Of a stretch of 64,000 bases of DNA, positions 28,576-36,977 are shown one piece after another. The stretch covers positions 2,512,501 through 2,576,500 of the forward strand of contig NZ_CP079095.1 of assembly GCF_019285515.1 (NCBI RefSeq), given 5' to 3'. A program made the translations under genes and the position numbers. How positions within the stretch are numbered: the stretch's first letter is position 1; each line of letters starts with the position of its first letter. A model generated the notes under the pieces. The model was not told the DNA's origin, did no database searches, and was given only the letters and a program-made list of their open reading frames with translations. The stretch is from Methylococcus sp. Mc7 (GTDB lineage Bacteria; Pseudomonadota; Gammaproteobacteria; Methylococcales; Methylococcaceae).

Positions 28576-29178
28576 ATGAAGTGCATTAGAACGGGTTTGG
28601 TGACTATGGTTGCGGCATCGCTGCTGATGGCGGGATGCTCCAAGACGGAAGAGGTCAAGCCGGACGATACGGCCGGCGTGGGCCTGGAGGGCGGCGGTCC
28701 GGGCGGACCCCAGATCGGCAAGTACGGCGCGGGCGGCGGGACCGGCAAGGCGTACGGCGGAACCGGCGGCGCCTATGGAGGCAGCGGTGCATACGGCAGC
28801 GGCGGCGCGGCCGATCCCGCGTTGAACGATCCTTCCAGCCCGCTATATAAGCGGGTGATTTATTTCGGCTACGACAGCAGCGAGGTTCTGCCCGAGTACG
28901 TGCCGGTCGTCAACGCCCATGCCGCTTATCTGGCCTCGCATCCCAACGCCACGGTGACGCTGGAGGGGCATTGCGACGAACGCGGATCGCCCGAGTACAA
29001 CATCGCCCTGGGCGAACAGCGGGCGCGCTCCATTGCCAACACCATGCGCTTCCAGGGTGCGAGCGACGGCCAGATGCAGATCGTGAGTTTCGGCGAGGAG
29101 AAGCCCGCGGACCTCGGCTACGGAGAGTCGGCCTGGGCCAAGAATCGCCGTGTCGAAATCGTCTACCCGGGAAACTGA
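28576..29178 (+). CDS. pal: Peptidoglycan-associated lipoprotein Pal
   Basis: The 200-residue lipoprotein has a lipobox (LLMAGC) after a short signal, then a Gly-rich linker (about residues 35-80, many GGxGGAYGGS units), and a C-terminal OmpA-type peptidoglycan-binding domain: VIYFGYDSSEV, LEGHCDERGSPEYNIALGEQRA and NRRVEIVY. It anchors the outer membrane to peptidoglycan and interacts with TolB. The glycine-rich linker is longer than in E. coli Pal. Confidence 0.97.
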   Translation: MKCIRTGLVTMVAASLLMAGCSKTEEVKPDDTAGVGLEGGGPGGPQIGKYGAGGGTGKAYGGTGGAYGGSGAYGSGGAADPALNDPSSPLYKRVIYFGYDSSEVLPEYVPVVNAHAAYLASHPNATVTLEGHCDERGSPEYNIALGEQRARSIANTMRFQGASDGQMQIVSFGEEKPADLGYGESAWAKNRRVEIVYPGN

Positions 29179-29182
29179 TCCG

Positions 29183-30040
29183 ATGAAGCCCATACCCGTT
29201 CTGTTCATTCTTTGCGGACTGTCGCTGGCCGTTCCGGTTCGGGCGGAGCAGGGCTACGGCGGCTATGATGCCGGCGGTTACGGCGCGGAGACCTTGGACG
29301 AGCGCGTCGCGAAGCTGGAAAAGAAGCTCTCCGGCCAGGTGTTGATGGACCTTAACGCACAGATCGAGCGCCTGCAGCGGGAGTTGGCCAAGACCCGCGG
29401 CCAGCTCGAAGAGGTCAACCACAAGCTGGAGACGCTGAAGAACCAGCAGCAGGCCATGTACACGGATCTGGACCAGCGGCTTCGGCAAAGCGGCGGCGTC
29501 CCGCCGGCCGCGTCGCCTGACGGCGCCGCGGCGGATGCCCAGGGTGCCGGAGCCGAGGATGCCGGGAGTGGCGGCGAAACCCGAACCGCGGTCGCGACAC
29601 CGGCCCCCGCGCCGCCGAGCAGGCCAGTCGCGCCTCCCCCCGCGGCCGATGGCGCGGCCCGGGAAGCCGCGTATCAGAAGGCCTTCGGGACGCTCAAGGA
29701 CGGCAGATACGCCGAAGCGATCAAGGAGTTCAAGAGCTTCACCGCCCGCTATCCCAGCGGCGACTACGCCGACAACGGCCAGTACTGGCTGGGCGAGGCA
29801 TATTACGTCAACCGCGACTTCAACAGCGCGAAGGACGCCTTTCAGAAGCTGATCAGGAATTTTCCGCAAAGCGCCAAGGTTTCGGACGCGGCGCTGAAGC
29901 TGGCCTACATCGAATCCGATACCGGCCAGGCGGCCAGCGCCAAGCAGATGCTGAACGACGTCATCAAGCGCTATCCAGGGTCTAGCGCGGCGAAGCAGGC
30001 CGAGAAACGGCTTCAGAAGATGCAGCAGGAGAAGCGCTGA
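29183..30040 (+). CDS. cpoB: Tol-Pal system-associated protein CpoB (YbgF)
   Basis: The ATG at 29183, four bases after the pal stop, starts a signal peptide (MKPIPVLFILCGLSLAVPVRA); 285 aa. Residues about 45-115 form a coiled coil (VAKLEKKLSGQVLMDLNAQIERLQ), followed by a Pro/Ala-rich linker and a C-terminal TPR domain (YQKAFGTLKDGRYAEAIKEF, YWLGEAYYVNRDFNSAKDAF, RYPGSSAAKQAEKRLQKM). CpoB coordinates Tol-Pal with peptidoglycan synthesis at division. Confidence 0.96.
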   Translation: MKPIPVLFILCGLSLAVPVRAEQGYGGYDAGGYGAETLDERVAKLEKKLSGQVLMDLNAQIERLQRELAKTRGQLEEVNHKLETLKNQQQAMYTDLDQRLRQSGGVPPAASPDGAAADAQGAGAEDAGSGGETRTAVATPAPAPPSRPVAPPPAADGAAREAAYQKAFGTLKDGRYAEAIKEFKSFTARYPSGDYADNGQYWLGEAYYVNRDFNSAKDAFQKLIRNFPQSAKVSDAALKLAYIESDTGQAASAKQMLNDVIKRYPGSSAAKQAEKRLQKMQQEKR

Positions 30041-30045
30041 ACCTC

Positions 30046-30693
30046 GTGACAGAAACCCTCGTCCGCATCACCGAAATCTTCTTTTCGCTCCAGGGCGAAA
30101 CCCGCACGGTCGGCCTGCCGACCGTGTTCGTCCGCCTCACCGGCTGTCCCCTCCGCTGCTCCTACTGCGACACGGCCTATGCCTTCAGCGGCGGTGAGCG
30201 CATGAGTATCGCCGAAATCGTCGAACGGGTCGGCGGCTACGGCGCACGCCATGTGACGGTGACGGGCGGCGAGCCGCTGGCCCAGAAGGCCTGTCTGCCG
30301 CTGCTTGCCGCCCTGTGCGACGAAGGCTACGAGGTGTCGCTGGAGACCGGCGGCGCGCATGACGTCTCGGCGGTGGACCCGCGCGTGGTGCGGGTGGTCG
30401 ACCTGAAGACGCCGGGCTCGGGCGAAGTTTCCCGCAACCTTTATGCAAACGTCGACGCGCTCCGCAAAGGCGACCAGATCAAGTTCGTGATCACCGACCG
30501 GTCCGATTACGATTGGGCCTTGGCCAAGCTTGACGAATACCGGCTCGCGGAGCGTTGCGAAATTCTTTTTTCCCCGGTGGCCGGCGCGCTCGATCCGGCG
30601 CGGCTCGCCGAATGGATCCTGCGGGACCGGCTGCCGGTTCGATTCCAGCTCCAGTTGCACAAGCTGCTTTGGGGCGACGGTCCGGGGCGATGA
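30046..30693 (+). CDS. queE: 7-carboxy-7-deazaguanine synthase QueE
   Basis: The start is GTG at 30046, six bases after cpoB, giving 215 aa. It is a radical SAM enzyme: [14 protein letters not shown] holds the CxxxCxxC cluster motif, and [12 protein letters not shown] is the SAM-binding GGEP. It makes 7-carboxy-7-deazaguanine, a precursor of queuosine. Its stop overlaps the queC start. Confidence 0.96.
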   Translation: MTETLVRITEIFFSLQGETRTVGLPTVFVRLTGCPLRCSYCDTAYAFSGGERMSIAEIVERVGGYGARHVTVTGGEPLAQKACLPLLAALCDEGYEVSLETGGAHDVSAVDPRVVRVVDLKTPGSGEVSRNLYANVDALRKGDQIKFVITDRSDYDWALAKLDEYRLAERCEILFSPVAGALDPARLAEWILRDRLPVRFQLQLHKLLWGDGPGR

Positions 30694-31364
30694 TGAAACC
30701 CGCCGTAGTCTTGTTGTCGGGCGGACTCGATTCCGCCACCACGCTGGCGATCGCCCGGCGCGAGGGTTTCGCCTGCCATGCCATGAGCTTCGATTACGGC
30801 CAGCGGCACGGCGCCGAACTGCAGGCCGCACGGCGCGTCGCCCAAGCCCTGGGGGCCGTCGAGCACAAGACCGTACACATCGGCCTCGACGCCATCGGCG
30901 GATCGGCGCTGACGGACTTGAGCATCGCCGTACCCGATCATCCGCAGAACGGGATCCCGGTCACTTACGTTCCCGCCCGCAATACCGTGTTCCTTTCCTT
31001 CGCGCTGGGCTGGGCCGAGGTGCTGGGCGCGCTGGACATCTTCATCGGCGTCAATGCCGTGGACTATTCCGGCTACCCGGATTGCCGCCCGGAATTCATC
31101 CGGGCCTTCGAGCGACTCGCCAATCTGGCGACCAAGGCCGGTGTCGAAGGCGGGCGGTTCCGGATTCACACGCCGCTGATCGATCTATCCAAGGCCGACG
31201 TCATCCGCACCGGCACCGCGCTCGGCGTCGATTACGCCCAGACCGTCTCCTGTTATGCGGCCGATGCCGACGGCCGCGCCTGTGGCGTCTGCGACTCCTG
31301 CCGTCTGCGTCGCCAAGGGTTCGAGCAGGCCGGCCTTGCCGATCCGACCCGTTATCGCCCTTGA
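30690..31364 (+). CDS. queC: 7-cyano-7-deazaguanine synthase QueC
   Basis: From the ATG at 30690 (overlapping the queE stop) the product is 224 aa. The PP-loop [11 protein letters not shown] and a zinc-binding C-terminus ([19 protein letters not shown]) identify QueC, which converts the queE product into preQ0 using ATP and ammonia. An alternative ATG lies three bases later. Confidence 0.97.
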   Translation: MMKPAVVLLSGGLDSATTLAIARREGFACHAMSFDYGQRHGAELQAARRVAQALGAVEHKTVHIGLDAIGGSALTDLSIAVPDHPQNGIPVTYVPARNTVFLSFALGWAEVLGALDIFIGVNAVDYSGYPDCRPEFIRAFERLANLATKAGVEGGRFRIHTPLIDLSKADVIRTGTALGVDYAQTVSCYAADADGRACGVCDSCRLRRQGFEQAGLADPTRYRP

Positions 31365-31428
31365 GGCCGCCCGCCCTGGTATCATTGGCGCTTTTGTCGA
31401 TTTACCGCTCACCCATCAGGTTCTTGGG

Positions 31429-32835
31429 ATGACCCACCGCACACGTTTCGCACCCAGTCCGACCGGCCACCTGCATATCGGCGGCGTCCGCACCGCGCTA
31501 TTTTCCTGGCTGTACGCCCGCAAGCATGGCGGCACCTTCATCCTGCGCATCGAGGACACCGACCTGGAGCGTTCCACGGTCGAATCGGTGAACGCCATCC
31601 TCGAAGGCATGACCTGGCTGGGGTTGGAATACGACGAGGGGCCGTTTTACCAGACCCATCGCTTCGACCGCTATCGGGAGGTGATGGAACAGTTGCTGGA
31701 GGAGGGGCATGCCTACCGCTGCTACTGCACCAAGGAGGAGCTGGACGAACTGAGGGCAGGGCAGATGGAGCGCAAGGAAAAGCCGCGTTACGACGGACGC
31801 TGCCGCCATCGTACCGAGCCCAGGCCGGGCGTGTCTCCGGTGATCCGCTTCAGAAATCCGACCGAAGGGGAGGTGGCCTGGGACGATCTGGTGCGGGGGC
31901 GCATCGCCTTCCAGAACGGCGAACTCGACGACCTGATCATCGCCCGCTCGGACGGCACCCCGACCTACAATTTCACCGTTGTGGTGGATGACCTCGACAT
32001 GAAGGTGTCCCACGTCATCCGCGGGGACGATCATGTCAACAACACCCCACGCCAGATCAACATCCTCAAGGCTCTGGGTGCCGAACTGCCTCACTACGGC
32101 CATGTGCCGATGATCCTCGGCGCCGACGGTGCGCGGTTGTCGAAGCGCCACGGTGCGGTCAGCGTGATGCAATACCGCGACGAAGGCTATCTGCCGGAAG
32201 CCTTGCTCAATTACCTGGTCCGTCTGGGCTGGTCCTACGGCGACCAGGAAATTTTCTCGATCGACGAGATGATCGAGTACTTCGAGGCAACCGACATCAA
32301 CCACTCGGCATCCACCTTCAACCCGGACAAGCTGCTCTGGCTGAACCACCATTACCTGATGCATTCCGATCCCGCCCACGTCGCCCACCATCTGCGATGG
32401 CATCTGGGGCGGCTGGATATCGATCCGACCGAGGGGCCGGATCCCGTCGATGTGGTGCTGGCCCAGCGCGAACGCTGCAAGACCCTGGTGGAGATGGCTC
32501 AGGCCAGCCGGTTCCTTTACCGGGACTTCGACGATTACGACCCCAAATCCGCCCAGAAGAACCTGACCGCAGCCAGCGTACCGGCGCTGGAAGAACTGCG
32601 GCGCCGGCTGGCCGGTGTCCCTGCATGGGAGAAGGAGCCCCTGCACGCAGTGCTTGTGTCCACGGCGGAGGATCTGGGGCTGAAGCTCGGGGCCGTTGCC
32701 CAGCCCCTGCGGGTCGCCGTGGCCGGCACCGCGGTATCGCCGCCCATGGACGTGACCCTTCATTTGCTGGGCCAGTTGCGTACCCTGGCCCGGATCGACC
32801 GGGCTTTGCAATATATCGAAGCGAAAAAAGACTAG
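31429..32835 (+). CDS. gltX: Glutamyl-tRNA synthetase
   Basis: From the ATG at 31429 the enzyme is 468 aa. The class I motifs are seen: HLHIGG (HIGH-type) within RFAPSPTGHLHIGGVRTA, and RLSKRHGA (KMSKS-type). It charges tRNA-Glu, and the tRNA-Glu gene sits 140 bases downstream. The stop codon (TAG, 32833-32835) coincides with the -35 box of the tRNA promoter. Confidence 0.97.
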   Translation: MTHRTRFAPSPTGHLHIGGVRTALFSWLYARKHGGTFILRIEDTDLERSTVESVNAILEGMTWLGLEYDEGPFYQTHRFDRYREVMEQLLEEGHAYRCYCTKEELDELRAGQMERKEKPRYDGRCRHRTEPRPGVSPVIRFRNPTEGEVAWDDLVRGRIAFQNGELDDLIIARSDGTPTYNFTVVVDDLDMKVSHVIRGDDHVNNTPRQINILKALGAELPHYGHVPMILGADGARLSKRHGAVSVMQYRDEGYLPEALLNYLVRLGWSYGDQEIFSIDEMIEYFEATDINHSASTFNPDKLLWLNHHYLMHSDPAHVAHHLRWHLGRLDIDPTEGPDPVDVVLAQRERCKTLVEMAQASRFLYRDFDDYDPKSAQKNLTAASVPALEELRRRLAGVPAWEKEPLHAVLVSTAEDLGLKLGAVAQPLRVAVAGTAVSPPMDVTLHLLGQLRTLARIDRALQYIEAKKD

Positions 32836-32861
32836 ACAGGTGTTTGGAACAACCGTATAAT
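32833..32861 (+). promoter_or_regulatory. Sigma-70 promoter of the tRNA-Ala/tRNA-Glu unit
   Basis: TAGACA (32833-32838, five of six to TTGACA) and a perfect TATAAT (32856-32861) are separated by 17 bases. tRNA-Ala starts 19 bases after the -10 box. The -35 box lies on the last codon of gltX, so the tRNAs can be transcribed independently. Confidence 0.8.
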
Positions 32862-32879
32862 GGTCGCTCAACTTCGGTT

Positions 32880-32955
32880 GGGGCCATAGCTCAGCTGGGA
32901 GAGCGCAACAATGGCATTGTTGAGGTCGGGAGTTCGATCCTCCCTGGCTCCACCA
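32880..32955 (+). tRNA. tRNA-Ala (anticodon GGC)
   Basis: The sequence folds as a full cloverleaf: acceptor GGGGCCA pairs with TGGCTCC, the anticodon loop ATGGCAT is closed by CAACA/TGTTG giving GGC, the T-loop is GTTCGATCC, and the encoded CCA is present. The gene is complete, 76 nt. Confidence 0.96.
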
Positions 32956-32978
32956 ACTCAAAGTTAGAAGTCAGTCCT

Positions 32979-33054
32979 GTCCCCATCGTCTAGAGGCCCA
33001 GGACACCGCCCTTTCACGGCGGCGACGGGGGTTCGAATCCCCCTGGGGACGCCA
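32979..33054 (+). tRNA. tRNA-Glu (anticodon TTC), integration target of the mobile element
   Basis: Acceptor GTCCCCA pairs with TGGGGAC; the anticodon loop CTTTCAC closed by CCGCC/GGCGG gives TTC; the T-loop is GTTCGAATC; CCA is encoded. The 3' half from 33014 is repeated exactly at 44943-44983, marking it as the attachment site of the adjacent element. The tRNA itself is kept intact by the integration. Confidence 0.96.
33014..33054 (+). repeat. attL (3' end of tRNA-Glu)
   Basis: These 41 bases (TCACGGCGGCGACGGGG... to GGGGACGCCA) are identical to those at 44943-44983. Extending left adds six bases with one mismatch. Inside the element, at 33090-33112, lies a 23-bp block matching 44833-44855 at 22 positions, probably an integrase arm-type site. 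Confidence 0.93.
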
Positions 33055-33543
33055 ATAAAATCAATCAGATACGATTCAAGGCGGCGACAGTACGGAAAAA
33101 ATAAGGAAACACGTCCGCGGCTGAATGCGGAAAATGGCGGACGATTCCCCCCCCCCTCGCCATGGGCATGCCGGGTGTCGAGGATCCGACTCAAGGCCGG
33201 TGTCGCAAAAGCATCCTGGTGGTGTGGTGGCAGATAGGTCATCCGGGTGCGCTGATTTTTTCAAACCTAGCCGCGACTGGCCCTGTCGCCGGTCGGCGTT
33301 TGCCGCGAAATCGCCGGCGCGGACGCTATCGAATCGGCATCCTGCGCACAGACTGGGAGGTACGTGCGATGGGTGGCAGTCCCCAGCCGCTTGGCATGCA
33401 TGCCGGCAGGTTGCGGCAACACAGCCTTGCGACTGGCATGCCAGCGGCGTGGCAGCCTCCAGGCATCTGTGCATGCATGCCTGGACAGCGGGCTTCAGCA
33501 GCGCTGCTGGTAAGGTTTTCAGCCGCTTGCGGAGCTTGCGGAG
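33055..33543. other. Gene-free left end of the element
   Basis: No convincing gene is seen. The stretch holds the putative integrase arm site (33090-33112), a 10-base C homopolymer (33147-33156) and GC-rich inverted patches with repeated GGCATGC near 33395-33482. It may contain packaging or regulatory sequence next to the terminase gene. Confidence 0.5.
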
Positions 33544-34044
33544 TTAGGCTTCTTCGGTCTCGCCGGGTTTGGCGTCGTCGGTCGGATTCGCCAATTCGCG
33601 CAAAGCTTGGTAGACCAGCGCTCGTAGCGTCCGTTCGGCTTCCTGCGCGGATTCCATACCGGCTACCGCAGCGGCAGCCGGGGCTGGGAAGGCGAGTAGC
33701 CGGGTGCGCACGCGGTCGGATAGCAGTTGCCAGCGTGATTCCACAACGTCTGCGGGGATAAGGTCACGGCGCTTGCCGGCTTCCTCGAGCGCCGACAGGT
33801 TGGCTTGGTGATGCGTCAGCCGGGCTTTCTCGGCATCGTAGTCGAAGGGCTGGCAGCGCTCGGCAATGAAGCGGGCACGAAGCCATTCGCCTACGGCGCG
33901 GGGCGGGAATTGGCGGGTGATCGGGTCTTGTGGCGGCGGGTCCGGCTCGTTGAGCATCTGGCGAACACGGCGGGCTGACACGCCGATGATTTCTCCAAGC
34001 TCGGAGGCTGATAGGTGGGCTGGGGCTGGGGTTGGGGTGGTCAT
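33544..34044 (-). CDS. Terminase small subunit, Nu1-like (phage DNA packaging)
   Basis: The 166-residue protein begins with a helix-turn-helix: HLSASELGEIIGVSARRVRQM, as in lambda Nu1. A helical middle (YDAEKARLTHHQANLSALEEAGKRRDLIPADVV followed by LSDRVRTRLLAFPAPAA) matches the Nu1-type packaging proteins closely. Small terminase subunits recognise packaging sites. No large subunit is present, so it would have to redirect a helper phage's terminase, the classic satellite strategy. It is the last gene before attL. Confidence 0.85.
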   Translation of the reverse strand: MTTPTPAPAHLSASELGEIIGVSARRVRQMLNEPDPPPQDPITRQFPPRAVGEWLRARFIAERCQPFDYDAEKARLTHHQANLSALEEAGKRRDLIPADVVESRWQLLSDRVRTRLLAFPAPAAAAVAGMESAQEAERTLRALVYQALRELANPTDDAKPGETEEA

Positions 34045-34065
34045 TCGTACTGGATAGGTAGGAAA

Positions 34066-34326
34066 TTAGTAGCGGCTCGCGACTAGGCAACCCTCGCGAG
34101 TTCGCCCACCCGTTGCGCAAAAGCAACAGGAAGGACCCGCGAACCTGATGGACGCCATGACCGTAGCCGTTGTCGGCCTCGGCGAAGGCCTGGACGCCGG
34201 GGCGGCGAAGGCGATGTCTCTGGATGTTCGGCGGACTGGGGTCATTTTGACCGTAGCCGTTGTCGGCCTCGGCGCTCCCTGGGTTGCTGGAAGCGCCGAA
34301 GCCATGCCCCGCGTGGCACTGGTCAC
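34066..34326 (-). CDS. Possible small translationally coupled protein, low confidence
   Basis: The 86-codon frame starts with GTG overlapping the stop of the preceding gene (GTGA) and contains the repeat PRPTTATV twice, from the 26-bp DNA repeat below. A second frame of the same strand is also open here and reads AEADNGYG twice, without an obvious start. Which, if either, is translated is unclear. Confidence 0.3.
   Translation of the reverse strand: MTSATRGMASALPATQGAPRPTTATVKMTPVRRTSRDIAFAAPASRPSPRPTTATVMASIRFAGPSCCFCATGGRTREGCLVASRY
34159..34274. repeat. Pair of 26-bp direct repeats within the satellite
   Basis: The same 26 bases (GACCGTAGCCGTTGTCGGCC...GGCG) occur at 34159-34184 and 34249-34274, 90 bp apart. 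They lie just upstream of the terminase small subunit gene and could be binding sites or a repeated protein motif. Confidence 0.7.
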
Positions 34327-34523
34327 TGGATTGCCTCGGCCTGCTGCTGCCCGGCGGACTGCTTGGCTATCAGACCCATCATCTCGATGCGCACGAGGAT
34401 ATCTATCTGCTCCTCGGTAACGCCGGTCACGCCAGCGCGAGTTAGTTGCGCAAGGACGTTGGCGGTGGCCTCGGATTTTGCGCGGTCGCCGTCGATGCGG
34501 TCGCGTGATGGGTCATGAGTCAT
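34323..34523 (-). CDS. Small unknown phage-type protein
   Basis: From the second ATG (34523) the product is 66 aa (MTHDPSRDRIDGDRAKS...), mostly predicted helix with a C-terminal Gln-rich end. It overlaps the end of the gene upstream by a few bases, which supports translation. No family is recognised. Confidence 0.5.
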   Translation of the reverse strand: MTHDPSRDRIDGDRAKSEATANVLAQLTRAGVTGVTEEQIDILVRIEMMGLIAKQSAGQQQAEAIQ

Positions 34524-34764
34524 GGCTGACTCCAAGCTTTTTCAGGATCCTGGATATTTGGGGTTTGTTGAGTGACGCGCACACGCCTCGATTGACTTTC
34601 ACGAACCGCCCGGTTTGGGGGAGATATACCAGCGCGCCGGTGTCGTAGCCGTTGCGGGTGATGGTGCCGATGGGCTTGCCTCCTGGGGGTATGGTGGACG
34701 TGAACATCCGCCACTTGCCCTCGGGGTTGATCACGATTTTGTCAGGGCGGATGCTGGTCGCCAT
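34513..34764 (-). CDS. Small unknown protein
   Basis: The ATG at 34764 gives 83 aa (MATSIRPDKIVINPEGKWRM...). It reads as a compact beta-rich domain (GKPIGTITRNGYDTGALVYL) ending in a helix (ISRILKKLGVS). Function unknown; it sits in the block of small genes next to the terminase. Confidence 0.55.
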   Translation of the reverse strand: MATSIRPDKIVINPEGKWRMFTSTIPPGGKPIGTITRNGYDTGALVYLPQTGRFVKVNRGVCASLNKPQISRILKKLGVSHDS

Positions 34765-34768
34765 GGGA

Positions 34769-35251
34769 TCATCCTGCCTGGCAATACACCCACTCAGGGC
34801 ACGGGTACGGTTCTTTTTTGCCCATGTGCAGGGCGGTGCCGACTGAATCCACTGCTTTGCACGTCTGCCCGTCTGGCAGCGCAATCCTTCCGCCGGGCAG
34901 GATGCGCGAACCGGGCGGAGCGGGGAAGACGCCGGTGGGAAGTCTGGGATACTCCATGCGCGGCGCTGGCGGCGCGGCAACGGCTGCATGCGCTGGCGGC
35001 GCTGGCGGGTTTATGGCTTGTTCCATGATTGCCATTGAGTTGGCAAAGGCGGCGTCGTCCATGTCTTTTTGGTTGTTGAAGATGCAAGGGTACTGGTCAA
35101 GCGTCATGCGGCCAATCTGAAGCTGAAGCCGCCGCTCCACCTCGGTGTCGACTTGCTGCTTGGTGATATTGGAGGTCATGGTTTCCGCGAGGACATCCAG
35201 GTTGATATCCCTGCGCATGGAATCTATCTGGTGCTGGCTCAGGTTTGACAT
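34769..35251 (-). CDS. Unknown protein with Pro/Ala-rich centre and C-terminal CxxC-like cysteines
   Basis: The 160-residue product has a helical N-terminus (LSQHQIDSMRRDINLDVLAETM, TEVERRLQLQIGRMTLDQ), an Ala/Pro linker (NPPAPPAHAAVAAPPAPRM) and a C-terminal part with IALPDGQTCKAVDS and PYPCPEWVYC. It is followed by 4 bases and then the next gene. No family is recognised. Confidence 0.55.
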   Translation of the reverse strand: MSNLSQHQIDSMRRDINLDVLAETMTSNITKQQVDTEVERRLQLQIGRMTLDQYPCIFNNQKDMDDAAFANSMAIMEQAINPPAPPAHAAVAAPPAPRMEYPRLPTGVFPAPPGSRILPGGRIALPDGQTCKAVDSVGTALHMGKKEPYPCPEWVYCQAG

Positions 35252-35331
35252 GGGTTTTCTCCGGGGTGAAAGGTGCCTTGACCGCGATGTACAGCGCTGG
35301 GCCAGCGCACGGGCAAGGCTGCCCAGAATGG

Positions 35332-35562
35332 TTAGTCAGCGGTTTCGACGAACGCGCCGCCGACGGCTTGCCGCTCGGCGGGGATCATGTCCCGGAACAA
35401 AACACTGACCTTCGCGCCGCTCAGGTCCGTGTACACGATGCCGACTTCGCAGCTCCGGCTTCGCAGCCTTTCACGCAGCGACAGAATCGCATCCATGCGG
35501 CTCATCGGCACGTCATCCGCGACGAAATAGTTGCCGACTTGTGGGGAATTGAGTCCGCTCAT
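35332..35562 (-). CDS. Small unknown protein
   Basis: A 76-residue frame, VADDVPMSRMDAILSLRERLRSRSCEVGIVYTDLSGAKVSVLF inside it being helix then strands. It overlaps the upstream gene by 4 bases (ATGA-type), which supports its reality. Function unknown. Confidence 0.5.
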   Translation of the reverse strand: MSGLNSPQVGNYFVADDVPMSRMDAILSLRERLRSRSCEVGIVYTDLSGAKVSVLFRDMIPAERQAVGGAFVETAD

Positions 35563-35792
35563 GCTTGCTCCTCCAGCACGTGGTTAAGCAGTTTGTTTCG
35601 ATCGATGCCGAGCGTTTCGAGCTCGTCATCGGTCATTTTCTCGAACGTCAGATTGATGCTCTCGCCGTCCTCGCTCCAGCTGATTCCCTGATACTTTTGA
35701 CGGTGGGGGCTGTCATTGCGGGATATCTCGGCGACGGCCTGGTCGCGGTTGGTTGCCAGATACGCTTGCTCGAACACTTTGATTTCTGTCAT
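35559..35792 (-). CDS. Small unknown protein
   Basis: Starting at the ATG at 35792 the product is 77 aa (MTEIKVFEQAYLATNRDQAV...), acidic, with IDRNKLLNHVLEEQA at its end. An ATG four codons upstream overlaps the preceding stop. Function unknown. Confidence 0.5.
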   Translation of the reverse strand: MTEIKVFEQAYLATNRDQAVAEISRNDSPHRQKYQGISWSEDGESINLTFEKMTDDELETLGIDRNKLLNHVLEEQA

Positions 35793-35803
35793 GCTTTTCA
35801 CCA

Positions 35804-36295
35804 TCAGATAAATACTTTGATTCCCGCAGCCGAAAGCTCATCGGTTATTGCTTTCTGCTGCGCCTTGAGCGCCTCGATCTCGCCGTCGATCACGTCCAGC
35901 TTGCTTTGCCTTTCCTCGGGGGTTAGGCCGGTTTCCGCGCCGGAGTAGATGGGGTCATCCTTGAGGGCGTCGCTGATGCGATCCTCGATGATCGGACGCA
36001 GGAGCCAGATGACAGCAGCGGCTTTTGCATCATGCAGCCCGGCAGGCAGTAGTAATCTGCTAATGCCCGTGCTCTTTGCCGACTTGGCGGTATCGAATTG
36101 GCTACGTATCGATTTTTCGTAGTCGTTTGACTGTTGGTTTATGTAATCCATGATCACTTGCATGACTTCCTGCTTGGTCCTGGGCGCAATCTCAACCTTG
36201 TGCCGCTCGATTTGCTTTTGCTCGATCTGTTTCGAGAGATCATGGAGGGTTTGGCGAAGCTGTTTTGCTATGTCGGAAATTTTTGGTTCTGCCAT
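35804..36295 (-). CDS. Unknown helical protein, coiled-coil rich
   Basis: The 163-residue product has an N-terminal helical stretch (KQLRQTLHDLSKQIEQKQIE), a middle with a short hydrophobic segment (AAAVIWLLRPIIEDRI) and a C-terminal coiled coil (SKLDVIDGEIEALKAQQKAITDEL). It could be a scaffold or capsid-size-redirecting factor, as satellites often encode, but that is only a suggestion. Confidence 0.55.
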   Translation of the reverse strand: MAEPKISDIAKQLRQTLHDLSKQIEQKQIERHKVEIAPRTKQEVMQVIMDYINQQSNDYEKSIRSQFDTAKSAKSTGISRLLLPAGLHDAKAAAVIWLLRPIIEDRISDALKDDPIYSGAETGLTPEERQSKLDVIDGEIEALKAQQKAITDELSAAGIKVFI

Positions 36296-36384
36296 GCGTG
36301 GTTCCTGGGTTGGTGGATGGATGCCAGGGTCAGATAGTATTTGATGCGCGGGGATAAATCACTGTCGTATAACCCAACATTTTG

Positions 36385-36774
36385 TCAGCCTGAGTTTCCG
36401 GAGATAAGCCGGTATATCTGCCGCTCTGATCGCGGAATACCTCCGAATCGCTTTGCCCGGTAAAGCGCCCGGACAGCCGGAGCCGCGTCTTCTGAAAGCG
36501 GCGGCCAGTTCGACCAATCAAGCTCCTCTAGGATGAGAGAAAGCGCGGCCGCCTGTTTCCATAGGGATCGCTCGCCGGTCAGCCGGGCTGCCTCCCGGAG
36601 TTGCCTTGCCTTGATGGCCTTGCGGACGGACGGTGAAACCCCGAAGGCCTGGGCGAGGTCGGCCTCTCCGGCCAGCGCAAGGGCAAAAGCGTCCGCCAGC
36701 CATTGGATGGTGTCAGGAAGAAGCGGCCTTGCCCCCGCGCTTTCGAGGATCTCAAGGATTCTTTCGGTAGGCAT
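36385..36774 (-). CDS. Unknown regulator-like protein
   Basis: The ATG at 36774 is preceded by AGGA and gives 129 aa, MPTERILEILESAGARPL...; the segment DLAQAFGVSPSVRKAIKARQLR is consistent with a helix-turn-helix. A DNA-binding regulator is possible but unproven. Confidence 0.5.
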   Translation of the reverse strand: MPTERILEILESAGARPLLPDTIQWLADAFALALAGEADLAQAFGVSPSVRKAIKARQLREAARLTGERSLWKQAAALSLILEELDWSNWPPLSEDAAPAVRALYRAKRFGGIPRSERQIYRLISGNSG

Positions 36775-36967
36775 TGGGAATCCTATATATCCATGAGTTA
36801 TCAGGAAGCCGCGCAATATGCCTGAACAGCCGTTGAATCCCGCGCGGGCTCGGCGGCGGGGCGGTGGAGTGCTCGCAGCCGCAAAGCAAGCAGGCTCGCA
36901 CGCCGGGGCGGAGCGGGACCGTGGCATACCCGCATCGCGGGCAGGTGGCGGGTGTGGTTTGGGGCAT
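36752..36967 (-). CDS. Small zinc-ribbon protein
   Basis: From the ATG at 36967, with GAGGA nearby, the product is 71 aa with two CxxC-like pairs, CPRCGYATVPL and ACLLCGCEHS, as in zinc ribbons. Its end overlaps the downstream gene. Function unknown. Confidence 0.5.
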   Translation of the reverse strand: MPQTTPATCPRCGYATVPLRPGVRACLLCGCEHSTAPPPSPRGIQRLFRHIARLPDNSWIYRIPNAYRKNP

Positions 36968-36977
36968 GGTCGGATCC

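Noticed and set aside
34148-34420. Plus-strand frame with repeated LTVAVVGLG
   Set aside because: It arises from the 26-bp repeat and runs against the coupled minus-strand genes.
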